Shown here: positions 16,561 to 26,640 of the stretch, in pieces
How the letters are laid out: every line of letters starts with the position of its first letter
Position numbering within the stretch: position 1 is the first letter of the stretch
Origin: Bacteroidales bacterium
GTDB taxonomy: Bacteria; Bacteroidota; Bacteroidia; Bacteroidales; F082
DNA: 64,000 nt
NCBI GenBank assembly: GCA_017548125.1
Contig: JAFYNK010000007.1
Span: forward strand, 62,001 to 126,000
Reading direction: 5' to 3'
Position numbers and translations under genes: made by a program
Notes under the pieces: model-generated
Databases searched by the model: none
Told to the model about the DNA's origin: nothing
Seen by the model: only the letters and a program-made list of their open reading frames with translations

Positions 16561-17298
16561 ATGTCAGATAATCTTGTAATAATACCAACATATAACGAAA
16601 AAGAAAACATTGAAAAGATTATTAGATATGTTTTCCAGATGCCTATGTCTTTTGATATTCTAATTATTGAAGACAACAGTCCTGATGGTACTGCTGATAT
16701 TGTTAAAAGATTGATGCAAGAATTTCCAGACAGGCTTTTTATTGAAGAAAGAAAAGGCAAGTTGGGACTTGGCACAGCGTACATTCATGGATTCAAATGG
16801 GCTTTGGCGCGACATTATCAATATGTGTTTGAAATGGACGCTGATTTTTCTCACAATCCGGACGACCTTATAAAACTTCATGATGCATGCGCTAAGGGCG
16901 CCGATTTGTCAGTGGGTTCTCGTTATATTACTGGCGTTAATGTGGTTAATTGGCCTATGGGTAGAGTGCTGATGTCGTATTACGCTTCTGCATACGTGAG
17001 ATTTATTACAAGAATGAAGACGCGTGATACAACTGCCGGTTTTGTGTGTTATACAAGAAAGGTGCTGGAAACCATAGATTTGGATAAGGTGAAATTTATC
17101 GGTTATGCTTTTCAGATAGAAATGAAATATACGGCATGGAAACTCGGTTTTAACGTTAAAGAAGTGCCTATTATCTTTACAGATCGTGCCGAAGGAACAT
17201 CGAAAATGTCGAAAGGCATTTTTAAAGAAGCTATATTCGGTGTCATCAATTTGAGATGGAGAGGTATGATTGGAAAAATTAAAGCTAAAAAATCATGA
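16561..17298 (+). CDS. Polyprenol monophosphomannose synthase-like glycosyltransferase
   Basis: GT2-family enzyme of 245 residues, Dpm1-like, that would transfer a sugar (typically mannose from GDP-mannose) to a polyprenyl phosphate on the inner membrane. The nucleotide-binding N-terminus is VIIPTYNEKENIEKII, followed by IIEDNSPDGTADIV and the DXD-type EMDADFSHNP. RYITGVNVVNWPMGRVLMSYYASAYVRF is the family's acceptor region. It lacks the C-terminal transmembrane domain of some homologues. It overlaps pyrC by 4 bases (ATGA), showing co-transcription. GT39-type enzymes such as the one at 49.2 kb use polyprenyl-phosphate sugars as donors. Confidence 0.9.
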   Translation: MSDNLVIIPTYNEKENIEKIIRYVFQMPMSFDILIIEDNSPDGTADIVKRLMQEFPDRLFIEERKGKLGLGTAYIHGFKWALARHYQYVFEMDADFSHNPDDLIKLHDACAKGADLSVGSRYITGVNVVNWPMGRVLMSYYASAYVRFITRMKTRDTTAGFVCYTRKVLETIDLDKVKFIGYAFQIEMKYTAWKLGFNVKEVPIIFTDRAEGTSKMSKGIFKEAIFGVINLRWRGMIGKIKAKKS

Positions 17299-18644
17299 AT
17301 TATATAATTAAAAACGCGACACTTGTCAATGAAGGTAAGACTTTCGTGGCAAGTGTTGTCATTTCAGGGGAAACTATAGAGAAGATAATACTTGCTGGCG
17401 AGGAGTTTAAGTTGCAACAATATGATTCTTATCAGGTTATTGAAGCGGAAGGACTTTATCTTGTTCCAGGAGCTATTGACGATCAGGTTCATTTCAGAGA
17501 CCCAGGCTTGACGCATAAGGGCGATATTGCAACAGAAAGCCGCGCTGCTGTTGCTGGCGGCGTTACTTCTTTCATGGATATGCCTAATACCGTTCCTAAT
17601 ACTTTGACACAGGAACTTTTACAGGATAAATACGACATCGCTGCTGAAAAATCTATGGCGAATTATTCCTTCTATATGGGCGTATCGAACGATAACATCG
17701 AGGAGGTGTTGAAAACAGATCCTAAGAATGTCTGTGGCATAAAGGCGTTTATGGGTTCTAGTACGGGTAATATGTTGGTTAACAATCAATCAACATTAGA
17801 TCGTCTGTTCCAAGAAGCTCCTTGTCTTATCGCGACACATTGTGAGGATGAGGCGATAGTGCGCAGAAATATGGAAATATTTAAGGAGAAATATGGAGAT
17901 GATGCGCCTGCTTCAGTACATCCTTTGATTCGCAGCGAAGAGGCTTGCTATAAGACATCGTCATTTGCAGCAGAACTCGCTTCGAAATATGGAACGCAAC
18001 TTCATATCTTGCATCTCTCAACAGCAAAGGAAATACAGCTTTTCAATAATAATATTCCATTGAAAGATAAGAAGATAACAGCAGAGACATGCTTGCATTA
18101 TCTTCTCTTCGATGACAGAGATTATGAAAGTAAAGGCATGCTGCTGAAGTGTAATCCTGCTGTCAAGACTGAAAAAGATAGATTGGCAATAATTCAAGGA
18201 TGTATTGATAATCATATAGATGTGTTGGCGACAGACCATGCGCCTCATACTATGGAAGAGAAAAACAAGCCTTATTTTTCAGCTCCTTCAGGTGGAACGT
18301 CAGTGCAGCATCTTCTCATCGGAACCTTCGACCTTGCAATGAAAGGTGTTCTTACAAAGGAAAAAGCTGTTGAGCTATTGTCACATAATCCAGCTATCTT
18401 ATTCAGAATCAATAAACGCGGCTTTATAAGAGAAGGCTACTATGCTGACTTGGTTCTCATCAATCCTAAAAAGTCACAAACCATAACAAACGAAAGCGTT
18501 CATTATAAATGCGGATGGACGGCTTACTCTGGATTGGAATTGTCGTGCAGCGTAAGTCATACTTTCATCAACGGAGAATTGGTTTTCAATAATGGTGAAT
18601 TTAAAGAAGATTATAGAGGTAAACGATTGACATTCAATAGATAA
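17295..18644 (+). CDS. pyrC: Dihydroorotase
   Basis: Zinc-dependent amidohydrolase that cyclises carbamoyl aspartate to dihydroorotate in pyrimidine synthesis. At 449 residues it belongs to the class I (longer) type. Seen motifs: IDDQVHFRDPGLTHKGD, the lysine that becomes carboxylated in GIKAFMGSSTG, THCEDE, HILHLST and ATDHAPHT. The first metal motif is QVH rather than the usual HxH, which I believe is common in Bacteroidota enzymes. It is translationally coupled to the upstream glycosyltransferase by an ATGA overlap and followed after 2 bases by a lipoprotein gene. Confidence 0.94.
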   Translation: MNYIIKNATLVNEGKTFVASVVISGETIEKIILAGEEFKLQQYDSYQVIEAEGLYLVPGAIDDQVHFRDPGLTHKGDIATESRAAVAGGVTSFMDMPNTVPNTLTQELLQDKYDIAAEKSMANYSFYMGVSNDNIEEVLKTDPKNVCGIKAFMGSSTGNMLVNNQSTLDRLFQEAPCLIATHCEDEAIVRRNMEIFKEKYGDDAPASVHPLIRSEEACYKTSSFAAELASKYGTQLHILHLSTAKEIQLFNNNIPLKDKKITAETCLHYLLFDDRDYESKGMLLKCNPAVKTEKDRLAIIQGCIDNHIDVLATDHAPHTMEEKNKPYFSAPSGGTSVQHLLIGTFDLAMKGVLTKEKAVELLSHNPAILFRINKRGFIREGYYADLVLINPKKSQTITNESVHYKCGWTAYSGLELSCSVSHTFINGELVFNNGEFKEDYRGKRLTFNR

Positions 18645-18646
18645 TT

Positions 18647-19081
18647 ATGAAAAGACTAACATTTGCTATTTTAATATTATTTTCTTTTTTATCATGTTCC
18701 TGTAAAAAAAATATTGAAGAAGTGTTGACGAGACACGAAAGCGGGAATAAAAAGGAAGTACGTTATTATGTTGAAAACAAAGACGGCAGCAAGACATATG
18801 TCAGAGAGACATGGTATTATGATGAAGGGATGAAATACCTTGACGGCCCTATTGCCGATGGAAAGAGAAACGGTGATTTTGAAACCTATTATAAATCAGG
18901 TAAGTTGATGAGCAAAGGCACTTTCGTCAATGGTGTTAGAGAAGGCGAGGCGTTTACTTATTACGAAAATGGCAACATAAAATACCAGGGCGTTTATGTT
19001 AATGGCAAAGAATGCGGCATCTGGAAATTTTATGAAGAAAACGGCGATTTAGATAAGGAAGTCAATAGAGATTTGAGATGA
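18647..19081 (+). CDS. MORN-repeat lipoprotein
   Basis: A 144-residue lipoprotein: signal MKRLTFAILILFSF, then LSCSC with Cys17 (or Cys19) as the acyl site. The mature part contains three MORN-like units of the form NGxFxxYYxxGKLxxxGxFxNGxxxG (for example KRNGDFETYYKSGKLM and GVREGEAFTYYENGNIKYQG). Such repeats form a rigid beta-meander in membrane-associated proteins. NCBI often labels them YwqK-like, which does not imply an antitoxin function here. It lies 2 bases after pyrC and overlaps tadA by 4 bases. Function unknown. Confidence 0.8.
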   Translation: MKRLTFAILILFSFLSCSCKKNIEEVLTRHESGNKKEVRYYVENKDGSKTYVRETWYYDEGMKYLDGPIADGKRNGDFETYYKSGKLMSKGTFVNGVREGEAFTYYENGNIKYQGVYVNGKECGIWKFYEENGDLDKEVNRDLR

Positions 19082-19521
19082 AATTAAGCGTTTTTTCAGA
19101 CGAATATTATATGCAACAGGCACTTAATGAGGCTCTTCTTGCAGAAGAAAACGACGAAGTGCCTGTTGGCGCTATCATAGTGTGCAACGACAAAATCATA
19201 TCTAGAGCTCATAATCAGGTGGAGCGGCTCAACGACGTGACGGCACATGCCGAGATGCTCGCTTTGACAGCTGCTTTTAATGCAATGGGAGCTAAATATC
19301 TGGACGACTGTACTTTATATGTTACGTTAGAGCCGTGCGTGATGTGCGCTGGAGCATTGGCACATGCTCATGTCAGCAGAGTGGTCTGGGCTTGCGATGA
19401 TAAGAAAAACGGTTTTAGCAAGCATGGCAACCTCCTTCATCCTAAAACCAAAATTCAGACTGGCGTTTTGCAAGAAGAATGCCTTAAGACATTAAAGGGA
19501 TTTTTTGAGAAGAAAAGATAA
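19078..19521 (+). CDS. tadA: tRNA-specific adenosine deaminase
   Basis: Converts A34 to inosine in tRNA-Arg(ACG), allowing decoding of CGU, CGC and CGA. The zinc site is complete: His57 and catalytic Glu59 in TAHAEMLAL, with Cys87 and Cys90 in LEPCVMCAGAL. At 147 residues it has normal TadA length, and its C-terminal FSKHGNLLHPKTKIQTGVLQEEC segment is characteristic. It ends the glycosyltransferase-pyrC-lipoprotein-tadA operon and starts within the ATGA of the preceding stop. Confidence 0.95.
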   Translation: MKLSVFSDEYYMQQALNEALLAEENDEVPVGAIIVCNDKIISRAHNQVERLNDVTAHAEMLALTAAFNAMGAKYLDDCTLYVTLEPCVMCAGALAHAHVSRVVWACDDKKNGFSKHGNLLHPKTKIQTGVLQEECLKTLKGFFEKKR

Positions 19522-19657
19522 TGGATTATGCATCCATAAAAATGCCCATCTTTATCATGAAAGATGAGGACTTGTATCATATTGTCTGGAATACAAAATA
19601 ACTGTAAATCTTAATCATTTTTAAGAAAAAATCCTTCTGTTATAATAAATAAAATTA

Positions 19658-19665
19658 TATCTTTG
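19658..19665 (+). promoter_or_regulatory. Putative -7 box for the C25 protease pseudogene
   Basis: TATCTTTG, 36 nt before the ATG at 19701. The promoter looks intact although the gene is broken. Confidence 0.55.
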
Positions 19666-19700
19666 GCAGAAATAATTTTGTCTTATAAATTTATTATAAT

Positions 19701-22700
19701 ATGAAAAGAATCGGTTTTTTACTATTCATGACATTGATAGGTTTGTTTGCTTCGGCACAAACTATAGAACAAGTTTATCATTTTATAATCCTGTAGTTAG
19801 CGAAATTCAGTCTTACAATCAGATTCAATTTGGTGATTGTATGCAGACTGCTGTTGAAGGAAATCCTTCGTTGCCTTACAAGGCGGTAAGTCTGTTGTTG
19901 CCTAATGGCGCTGAAGCCGCATCGGTCGAGGTGATTCTCTCTGACTTTGAGGAAATAACATTAGACAAGCAGCTTTTCCCATATCAAGCAGCACGTCCTT
20001 ATTCAAAGCCAGAACGTAAGGCCTTCGTGAAAAATGAAGAAGTTTATTCATCAAAGGGTGTTTATCCTAAAGAAAATCACGGAGTGTTGACGACACATTA
20101 TCTTAATGGTCATGCTTTTGCTTTTACTTCTTTCACTCCGGTTCAATATGAACCATCATCAGGAAAAGTGTTTTATGCAAAGACAGCTACTGTAAAAGTC
20201 AACATCACTTCAGCAAAGAATGATAATTCGGCGATGTTATGGAATACACCTTATATAAATAGTAAGGTTCAGGCTTTGGCCGACAATCCAGAGATGATCG
20301 CCACATACAAGACAAGGGGCAGAGACATCAGCGCTTATGATATGCTGATAATCACAGGCGAGAATTATGTTGATGGTTTCAAGGAATATATGGAATATTA
20401 TGAAAGCATTGGCGTTCGTAACAGAGTGGTGACGGTGGATCAGATTTACGCATCGGCACAAGGCGTTGATAATCAAGAAATGATTCGTAATTATATCATT
20501 AAGGAATATACTGAAAATGGTATCATTATGGTGTTGATGGGCGGCGATGTTAATATTGTCCCTTATCGTGGTTTATACGCGACGGTTCAGAGTAGCAGCG
20601 TTTATACTGACAGCAATATTCCTGCTGACCTTTATTTCAGCGCTCTCGATGGAACATGGAATAATAACGGCAACACCAAATGGGGAGAGATAGGTGAAGA
20701 CGACCTTCTTCCTGAAATAGGCATCGCTCGTATGTCATTCGACAATGCTTCAAAACAAGCTAATATCATCAATAAAACTTTGAAATACCAACGTGAACCT
20801 GTCTTGGGAGAGTTTAGAAAAGTTGCAATGGGCGGCGAATGGTTGTACGACGATCCTCAGACATACGGCAGTGATTATCTCGAGCTTCTTATCGGTGAAC
20901 GTGATGATAATGGTTATACAACAATCGGTATTCCAGAAGATTACAACTTCATCCGTCATTATGCAGAAGACGGCGACTGGGGACCTACAAAATTAAGAAA
21001 CACCATCAACGCTGGCGTTCAATATGTGCAACATGTCGGTCATGCTAATACAAACACAGTGGCAGAGTGGTATAATAGCGACATCACAGATTCTAACTTC
21101 AGTGGCGCTAATGGCGTTGACCATAACTATACGTTTTTCCATTCACATGGCTGTGTGTGCGGTTCTTTCGAGGCAGATTGTATCATGGAAAGAATGATAA
21201 CGATTCAAAACTTTGCAGTCGCAGCTATTGGCAACTCGCGTTATGGCTGGTTTAATGAAGGACAAACAGAAGGCCCAGCAGCTCACCTTCACAGAGAGAT
21301 GGTCGATGCTCAATATAACGATCGTATCCCATTCCTTGGAATGCAATTCTCTGATGCAAAATGTCAGACTGCTCCTTTCGTCAACGCTCCTGGACAATGG
21401 GAAGAAGGCGCTCTTAGATGGAATTTCTACGACTTGAATGTATTGGGCGATGTGGCTGTAAGACCTTGGCTTGACGAACCTTTTGAAGCTGATGTTCAAT
21501 ATGAAGAACAAATATTAGTCGGCGCTCAATCAATGGAAGTCGTCGTTAAAGATGATAATGGCAATCCTCAAAAAGGTTTCCGTTGCAGCTTGCTGTTGGA
21601 TGATGAAACTGTTGGCTTCGCTGTGACAGACGAAAACGGCCTTGCTGAAATATCTTTCGAAGGCGGTATCAATGTCGTAGGTGACATGAAACTTTACGTC
21701 ACAGGACTTAATGCCTATCCTGTTGTGTTGGATGTTGCTGCTCTTCCTAACAACGCTGCTTATGTGGTGTATAACGAATATTCTCTCAACGACGCTGACG
21801 GACAGATGGATTATAACGAGACCTTGTCATTGAACATGACATTTAGAAATGTTGGAACTGTTGACGCTGAAAACGTAACAGCGACATTATCTTGTGATAA
21901 GCCTGAATATGTTGAATTTGTAAACGCTACAGCTAATGTGGGTGATGTTAATGCTAATTCGGATGTCACACTCGAAAACGCGTTCTCTTTTAAAGTGAGT
22001 GACGACGTTCCTAATAATACAAATGTGAAATTCTTCATCAGTTGTACCGATGGCACTGATGTGTGGACAAGTAAATTCTCTGCAATGCTTTATGCTCCAG
22101 AATTGGAAATAGTGAAACCGTCTTCTGTTGAAGTGAACCCAGGTGAGACCGCTACAGTTCAATTCAATGTTGTTAACAAAGGTAATAGTGCAGCTGCTAA
22201 CACAGTGTTTAGAGTGTATTGCGAGTTCCCTGATATTGTTGCTGTAGAAGATATGTTCCAAATGAATACATTGGAAGCAGGTGATGAGGCAAGCGCTGAT
22301 TTTACTCTTAACGTTAACCCAAATGCAGAATTAGGTGTGGCTTATGAGATGGTAATCGCTGCATATTCAGGAAATTACATTACAACAAGTACATATACGT
22401 TCACTGTTGGTAGCGTGACAGAAGGTTTCGAGACAGGTGATTTCTCAGCATATAATTGGGAATTTGAAGGCGACGCTGAATGGACCATCGCAACAGATTA
22501 GGTTTATGAAGGACAATATTCTGTCAAGTCAGGAGACATCGATGGCAATAGTTCTACAAGATTGAAGATTGTTGTTGAAGTTGAACAAGATTCAGAGATA
22601 AGCTTCTACAAAAAAGTGTCTTCTGAATTGAGTTATGACTTCCTTAACTTCTATATCAACAACAGCAAGAAAGGCGAATGGTCTGGCGAACTCGGCTGGT

Positions 22701-23083
22701 CAAAGGAAACATATACATTGCCAGCAGGCACTCACACTTTGAGATGGGAATATGAAAAAGACTATGGTTTTGATGAGGGTGAAGACTGCGTCTGGATTGA
22801 TAATATCAAATTCCCTCCAACAGCGATAGTGGTTGATGTGGAAACCGTCGTAGAACAAGATATCGAAATATATCCTAATCCAAATAAAGGTATGTTTAAC
22901 ATCGAACTTGGCGACTCTGAAAGTGTTGTGACAATCTATAATGCAATAGGACAAGTCGTTTATCAAAATGAAGCTTTGAGCAATAAGGTGGAAATCAAAC
23001 TCGACAATGTCAATTCTGGATTGTATTTTGTAAATATCAGAAATTCAGAGATGAATGTAACAGAGAAAATCATAGTAAAATAA
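19701..23083 (+). pseudogene. Gingipain-like C25 protease with T9SS tail, disrupted
   Basis: Would encode about 1127 residues. The signal peptide MKRIGFLLFMTLIGLFASAQ is followed by a frameshift: the T run at 19781-19784 is one base short, giving a stop at 19794-19796. The frame then reopens and runs to an in-frame TAG at 22499-22501 where the paralogue has glutamate, and continues to 23083. Domains in order: C25 propeptide, C25 catalytic domain with HVGHAN and HSHGCVCG, CARDB-like beta domains, a cleaved-adhesin-like jelly roll (NWEFEGDAEWTI onward), and a type IX sorting tail (IEIYPNPNKGMFNI to the final TEKIIVK). Apart from these two lesions, coding is well preserved, so decay is recent, or one lesion is an assembly error or a switch. 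Confidence 0.88.
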
Positions 23084-23098
23084 GAAATAAGATAATCG

Positions 23099-23146
23099 AT
23101 ACAAAAACGGCGGTCGTTTCATTATGAGACGCCGCCGTTTTTGTAT
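23099..23146. terminator. Bidirectional terminator between the C25 genes
   Basis: Perfect 15-bp stem (23099-23113 with 23132-23146) with GC core GGCGG/CCGCC, A-run on the left and T-run on the right, working for both convergent genes. Confidence 0.9.
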
Positions 23147-23158
23147 AAGCAGATGCTT

Positions 23159-26100
23159 TTATTTTATCACAATCTTTTCAGTATGATTCATTTCAGCGTT
23201 TCTTATATTGATGAAATATAATGCTGGAGTTATTTCGCCTAAATCTATTTCGATGTCATTTGTCAGATCTGACATCTGATATACAATTTGTCCCATCGTG
23301 TTATAAATGGTAACGATGCTGTTTAAATCGTTGAGTTTTACATTAAAGATGCCGTTGTTAGGATTAGGGTAAATCTCGATATTCTTTTCTTCAACCGCTT
23401 CAATATCAACTATTACAGCCAAAGAAGGCAGTATTATATTGTCAAGCCAAGCGCAATCTTGTCCGCTATTATAAGAAACATCTTTCATATAAACCCATTT
23501 CAAAGTATGCAATCCTTTATCTAAAAAATATTCTTCATAAGACCAGTCTATTTCACCAGACCAGCTATCTAATATTTTATCGTCAATATAGAATTCAAGA
23601 AAATCATAATTCTGTTCAGAAGACACCTTTTTATAAAAACTGATGTCAGACTCTACTTTTGCGTCAATGGTGATTTTTAGTGTAGTGGATGACAAATCGT
23701 TGATGGATGATGATTTAGCGCAATACTGACCTTCGTAAGCCTCGTTTGAGGTGATTTCCCATTTGGTGAGACCGCTGAATTTCCAGTCGAATTTAGAGAA
23801 ATTGCCTGTCTCAAAGTCTTCAACCACTTCGCCGATAGATATTGCGTAACTGTCAAAAGTGATATATCTTCCAGAATAAACGGCTGTCGGCATCTCGTAA
23901 GCGTAGCCGTTTTGCACATAATCAGAAACGTTTAAAGTCAATTCTACCATTGTTTCTTCTCCTGCTGCCAGACTTGGGATGTTGAAAATGTTTTGATTTA
24001 CGATTATTTCATCAGGAGGGAAGATGGAGAAGACAACGTTGTTGGCATCGCTGCCGCCTTTGTTGACGATGGTAAATTCCACTGTTGCGATGTCGCCAGG
24101 GTTGAGTTTCAGGCTGTTAGGATTTACCGTTTTCAGTTCAGGAGCGCTGATGTTTAAGCTGAATTTGCTTTCCCAGCTGTCGGTTCCATCGCTGCATGTG
24201 ACAAGGAATTTTACGTTTGTGTTGTTTGGGACGCTGTCGCATACTGTAAAAGCGAAGGCGTTTTCTAAATTGACAACGTTGTCAGTATCGACAGCGCCAA
24301 TGTTGACGTTTGCATTGGTGATGTTGATGTATTCGGGTTTGTCGCATAAAAGGGCAGCGTTTACGGAACTGGCGTTATTGTCGCCGACATTTTTAAACGA
24401 CATATTGAGAACGTGGCTTTCTGAATAATCGACTTGTCCGTCGTTGTCGTTGATGGAGAAATTGTCTATTATCACGAAAGGAGTGTCTGCTTTATATATG
24501 ATTAATTCTTTGTTGTGAGGGAAGGCGTTAGGTCCTGTGACTATGAGATTGGCGTAACCGGATTCATATAACGGTGACTCGAATATTATTTCAGCGTTTC
24601 CATCCATATCTGTTAAGGCGAAGCCTGTCAGTATGTTGTCGTTTGAATAATAGCTGCATCGGAATCCTGCCATTGGCCTGCCTTCGTTGTCGGTCACTCT
24701 CAGTTTCAGAGTTTCTGTTCCAGCTATGATGTAAGACTCGCAATCGACGGTCGTCTCGAAAGGCTCGTCGAGCCATATAGGCGCGGCGCCGTCACCGAGA
24801 GCGTTGAGGTCATAGAAATTCCATAGGTTAGCGCCGTCGTTGCCGAAAGCAGCAGCGCTTTGTATCTTACACTCACGAAGTGCCATCGCCAGACTGTTTA
24901 ACTTGTCGTTGTATTGAGTGTCAACGAGTTCTCTGTGAAGATGTATTGCCGGACCATCCCATCCGCCAGGACAATACCATCCATATCGTGAGTTGCCTGA
25001 CACGGCGACACAGAAGTTTTCAATCTTAATCATCCTTTCTAAGATACAGTCTTCGTCGAAGGCTCCACAGATGCATCCGTGTGAATGGAAAAAGGTGTAG
25101 TTGTGATTTGTGCCGTTGATATTATGGAAGTTGTCGTTGGTGATGTCTTTAAGATGCCAGCCTGCTACGAAGTCGGAGTTGGCATGGCCAGCGTGATGTA
25201 TGTACTGTGTTCCTTCGTTGATGGCTTTTGCCAGATTCTCTCCGCTCCAGTTGCCGTTTTCTTCGTATATGCGTGTGAAATTGTAATCTTCAGGTATGCC
25301 GATGGTTCCGTATCCGTGTTCGTTGCATTTTCCTATGATGAGTTCTAAAAAGTCGCCTCCGTATGTAGGAGTGTCGTCCATAAATTCGCTGCCTAAAGTG
25401 ATGTCGCGAAATTCTCCCATAATAGGATTCCTCTGGTACGATAATGATTTATGAATCATGTTATGTTGTTCTTCTTCATTGGCAAAAGAGAGACGAGCCA
25501 CGCCAATTTCTGGCAACATGTCGGCTTCAAACCATTCTGCCCAAAGCTCGTTGTCGTTGCTGTTCCAATTGCCGTCAAGACCAGCGTAATATAAGTCGGC
25601 AGGAATGCCAAAGTCTATATAGTCATCGCTGACATAACAATAAAAACCACGGTAAGGTATGATGTTGACATCACCGCCTAATATCACCATCATGATGCCG
25701 TTGTCTTGATATTCTTTAATGATATAATTCCTTATCTGGTCTTGTTTGTCGATGCCTGTGGTATGGGAATAAATGTCTTCAATGGCAGCGACTTGTGTGC
25801 GATAGCCGATGCTGTTATAATGCTCTGCATATTCATCGAAGCCTGCTACATATTTTTCAGAGGTGATGACAAGAATGTCATAATTAGGCAAGCTGCTCTT
25901 TCTCGATTTATAGGTGGAAATCATTTCAGGATTCTGAGCCAAATTGCTTACGCTCTGTATCATAGAAGGCGTCTCCCATAACATTGATGAATGGTCTTCT
26001 CTTTCTGCAGTGGTTTTTATGCTGACCTTGACTTTCTGTGCATATTTGATTTTTCCTTCCGATGGAATATATTGAATAGGAGTGAAGTTGAGGAAAGCGA

Positions 26101-26518
26101 ATGAATATCCGTTAAGATAATGTGTTGTCACATCGTTGTGGCTTATTGATGGATAGATGTCTTTTGAAGAATAAATGTTATCGTTTTTTTCAAATTTTAA
26201 CTTGTCAGATTTGGAATAAGGAACAGCTTGCTGGTAAGGATAAAGCATATAACTGCCATCAATTTCTTTAAAGTCGAGGAGTTGTATTTCTGCTGACTCG
26301 GCTTGGCATCCCATCGGAAGCAGAAGACTTACCGATTGATAAGGAAGGCTTGGACATCCTATGTCGGAATATTGTTTGCTCCCTTGAAATTTAATCTGGA
26401 AATAATTGTCAATATTAACAATTTCAGGTTCGTTAAAATTATAAATCTTCTCGATGACTTGAGCATTGATGCTAGCGCATAATAATGACAAAAAAAAGAT
26501 AAAGACACTCTTCTTCAT
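23159..26518 (-). CDS. Gingipain-like C25 cysteine protease, T9SS substrate
   Basis: An intact 1119-residue secreted protease. The signal peptide is MKKSVFIFFLSLLCASINAQ. A propeptide covers roughly residues 20-200, then the C25 catalytic domain begins near NYDILVITSEKYVAGF. The catalytic pair is probably His445 (HHAGHAN) and Cys482 (HSHGCICG), 37 residues apart, close to the 33 of RgpB. CARDB-like beta domains, a cleaved-adhesin-like domain (WKFSGLTKWEIT to DCAWLDNI) and a type IX sorting tail (IEIYPNPNNGIFNVKL to TEKIVIK) follow. It is tail-to-tail with the disrupted paralogue at 19701-23083. The expected location is the cell surface or medium. Substrate specificity is unknown. Confidence 0.92.
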   Translation of the reverse strand: MKKSVFIFFLSLLCASINAQVIEKIYNFNEPEIVNIDNYFQIKFQGSKQYSDIGCPSLPYQSVSLLLPMGCQAESAEIQLLDFKEIDGSYMLYPYQQAVPYSKSDKLKFEKNDNIYSSKDIYPSISHNDVTTHYLNGYSFAFLNFTPIQYIPSEGKIKYAQKVKVSIKTTAEREDHSSMLWETPSMIQSVSNLAQNPEMISTYKSRKSSLPNYDILVITSEKYVAGFDEYAEHYNSIGYRTQVAAIEDIYSHTTGIDKQDQIRNYIIKEYQDNGIMMVILGGDVNIIPYRGFYCYVSDDYIDFGIPADLYYAGLDGNWNSNDNELWAEWFEADMLPEIGVARLSFANEEEQHNMIHKSLSYQRNPIMGEFRDITLGSEFMDDTPTYGGDFLELIIGKCNEHGYGTIGIPEDYNFTRIYEENGNWSGENLAKAINEGTQYIHHAGHANSDFVAGWHLKDITNDNFHNINGTNHNYTFFHSHGCICGAFDEDCILERMIKIENFCVAVSGNSRYGWYCPGGWDGPAIHLHRELVDTQYNDKLNSLAMALRECKIQSAAAFGNDGANLWNFYDLNALGDGAAPIWLDEPFETTVDCESYIIAGTETLKLRVTDNEGRPMAGFRCSYYSNDNILTGFALTDMDGNAEIIFESPLYESGYANLIVTGPNAFPHNKELIIYKADTPFVIIDNFSINDNDGQVDYSESHVLNMSFKNVGDNNASSVNAALLCDKPEYINITNANVNIGAVDTDNVVNLENAFAFTVCDSVPNNTNVKFLVTCSDGTDSWESKFSLNISAPELKTVNPNSLKLNPGDIATVEFTIVNKGGSDANNVVFSIFPPDEIIVNQNIFNIPSLAAGEETMVELTLNVSDYVQNGYAYEMPTAVYSGRYITFDSYAISIGEVVEDFETGNFSKFDWKFSGLTKWEITSNEAYEGQYCAKSSSINDLSSTTLKITIDAKVESDISFYKKVSSEQNYDFLEFYIDDKILDSWSGEIDWSYEEYFLDKGLHTLKWVYMKDVSYNSGQDCAWLDNIILPSLAVIVDIEAVEEKNIEIYPNPNNGIFNVKLNDLNSIVTIYNTMGQIVYQMSDLTNDIEIDLGEITPALYFINIRNAEMNHTEKIVIK

Positions 26519-26546
26519 ATTGTAAATGATTATGGAATTATGATGG

Positions 26547-26577
26547 CAAATATAAGTTTTTTGTGAATATATTCAAA
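26547..26577 (-). promoter_or_regulatory. Promoter of the intact C25 protease
   Basis: On the minus strand, TTTG (26574-26577) and TATATTTG (26547-26554) are separated by 19 nt, fitting the Bacteroidota consensus. It lies 28 nt before the ATG. Confidence 0.7.
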
Positions 26578-26580
26578 TGC

Positions 26581-26615
26581 TAAAAGGCTGAATCCTATAA
26601 TTTTGGAATCAGCCT
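26581..26615 (-). terminator. Terminator of the HdeD-like gene
   Basis: 11-bp stem with one mismatch (26585-26595 with 26605-26615), followed on the minus strand by TTTTA; 25 bases after the stop. Confidence 0.6.
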
Positions 26616-26640
26616 GATTTTGTTGTTATAATTACATCAT

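Noticed and set aside
18647..19081. YwqK-type antitoxin
   Set aside because: Although automated naming often uses that term for MORN proteins, this one has a lipobox and no toxin neighbour.
22499..22501. UAG recoding (pyrrolysine or stop read-through)
   Set aside because: The paralogue has ordinary glutamate here, no recoding signal was seen, and the upstream frameshift already disrupts the gene. A nonsense mutation is simpler.
22562..23083. Independent 173-residue secretion-tail protein
   Set aside because: It is the continuation of the C25 gene after an in-frame TAG, in the same frame and aligned to the paralogue's adhesin and sorting domains; it has no start signal of its own.
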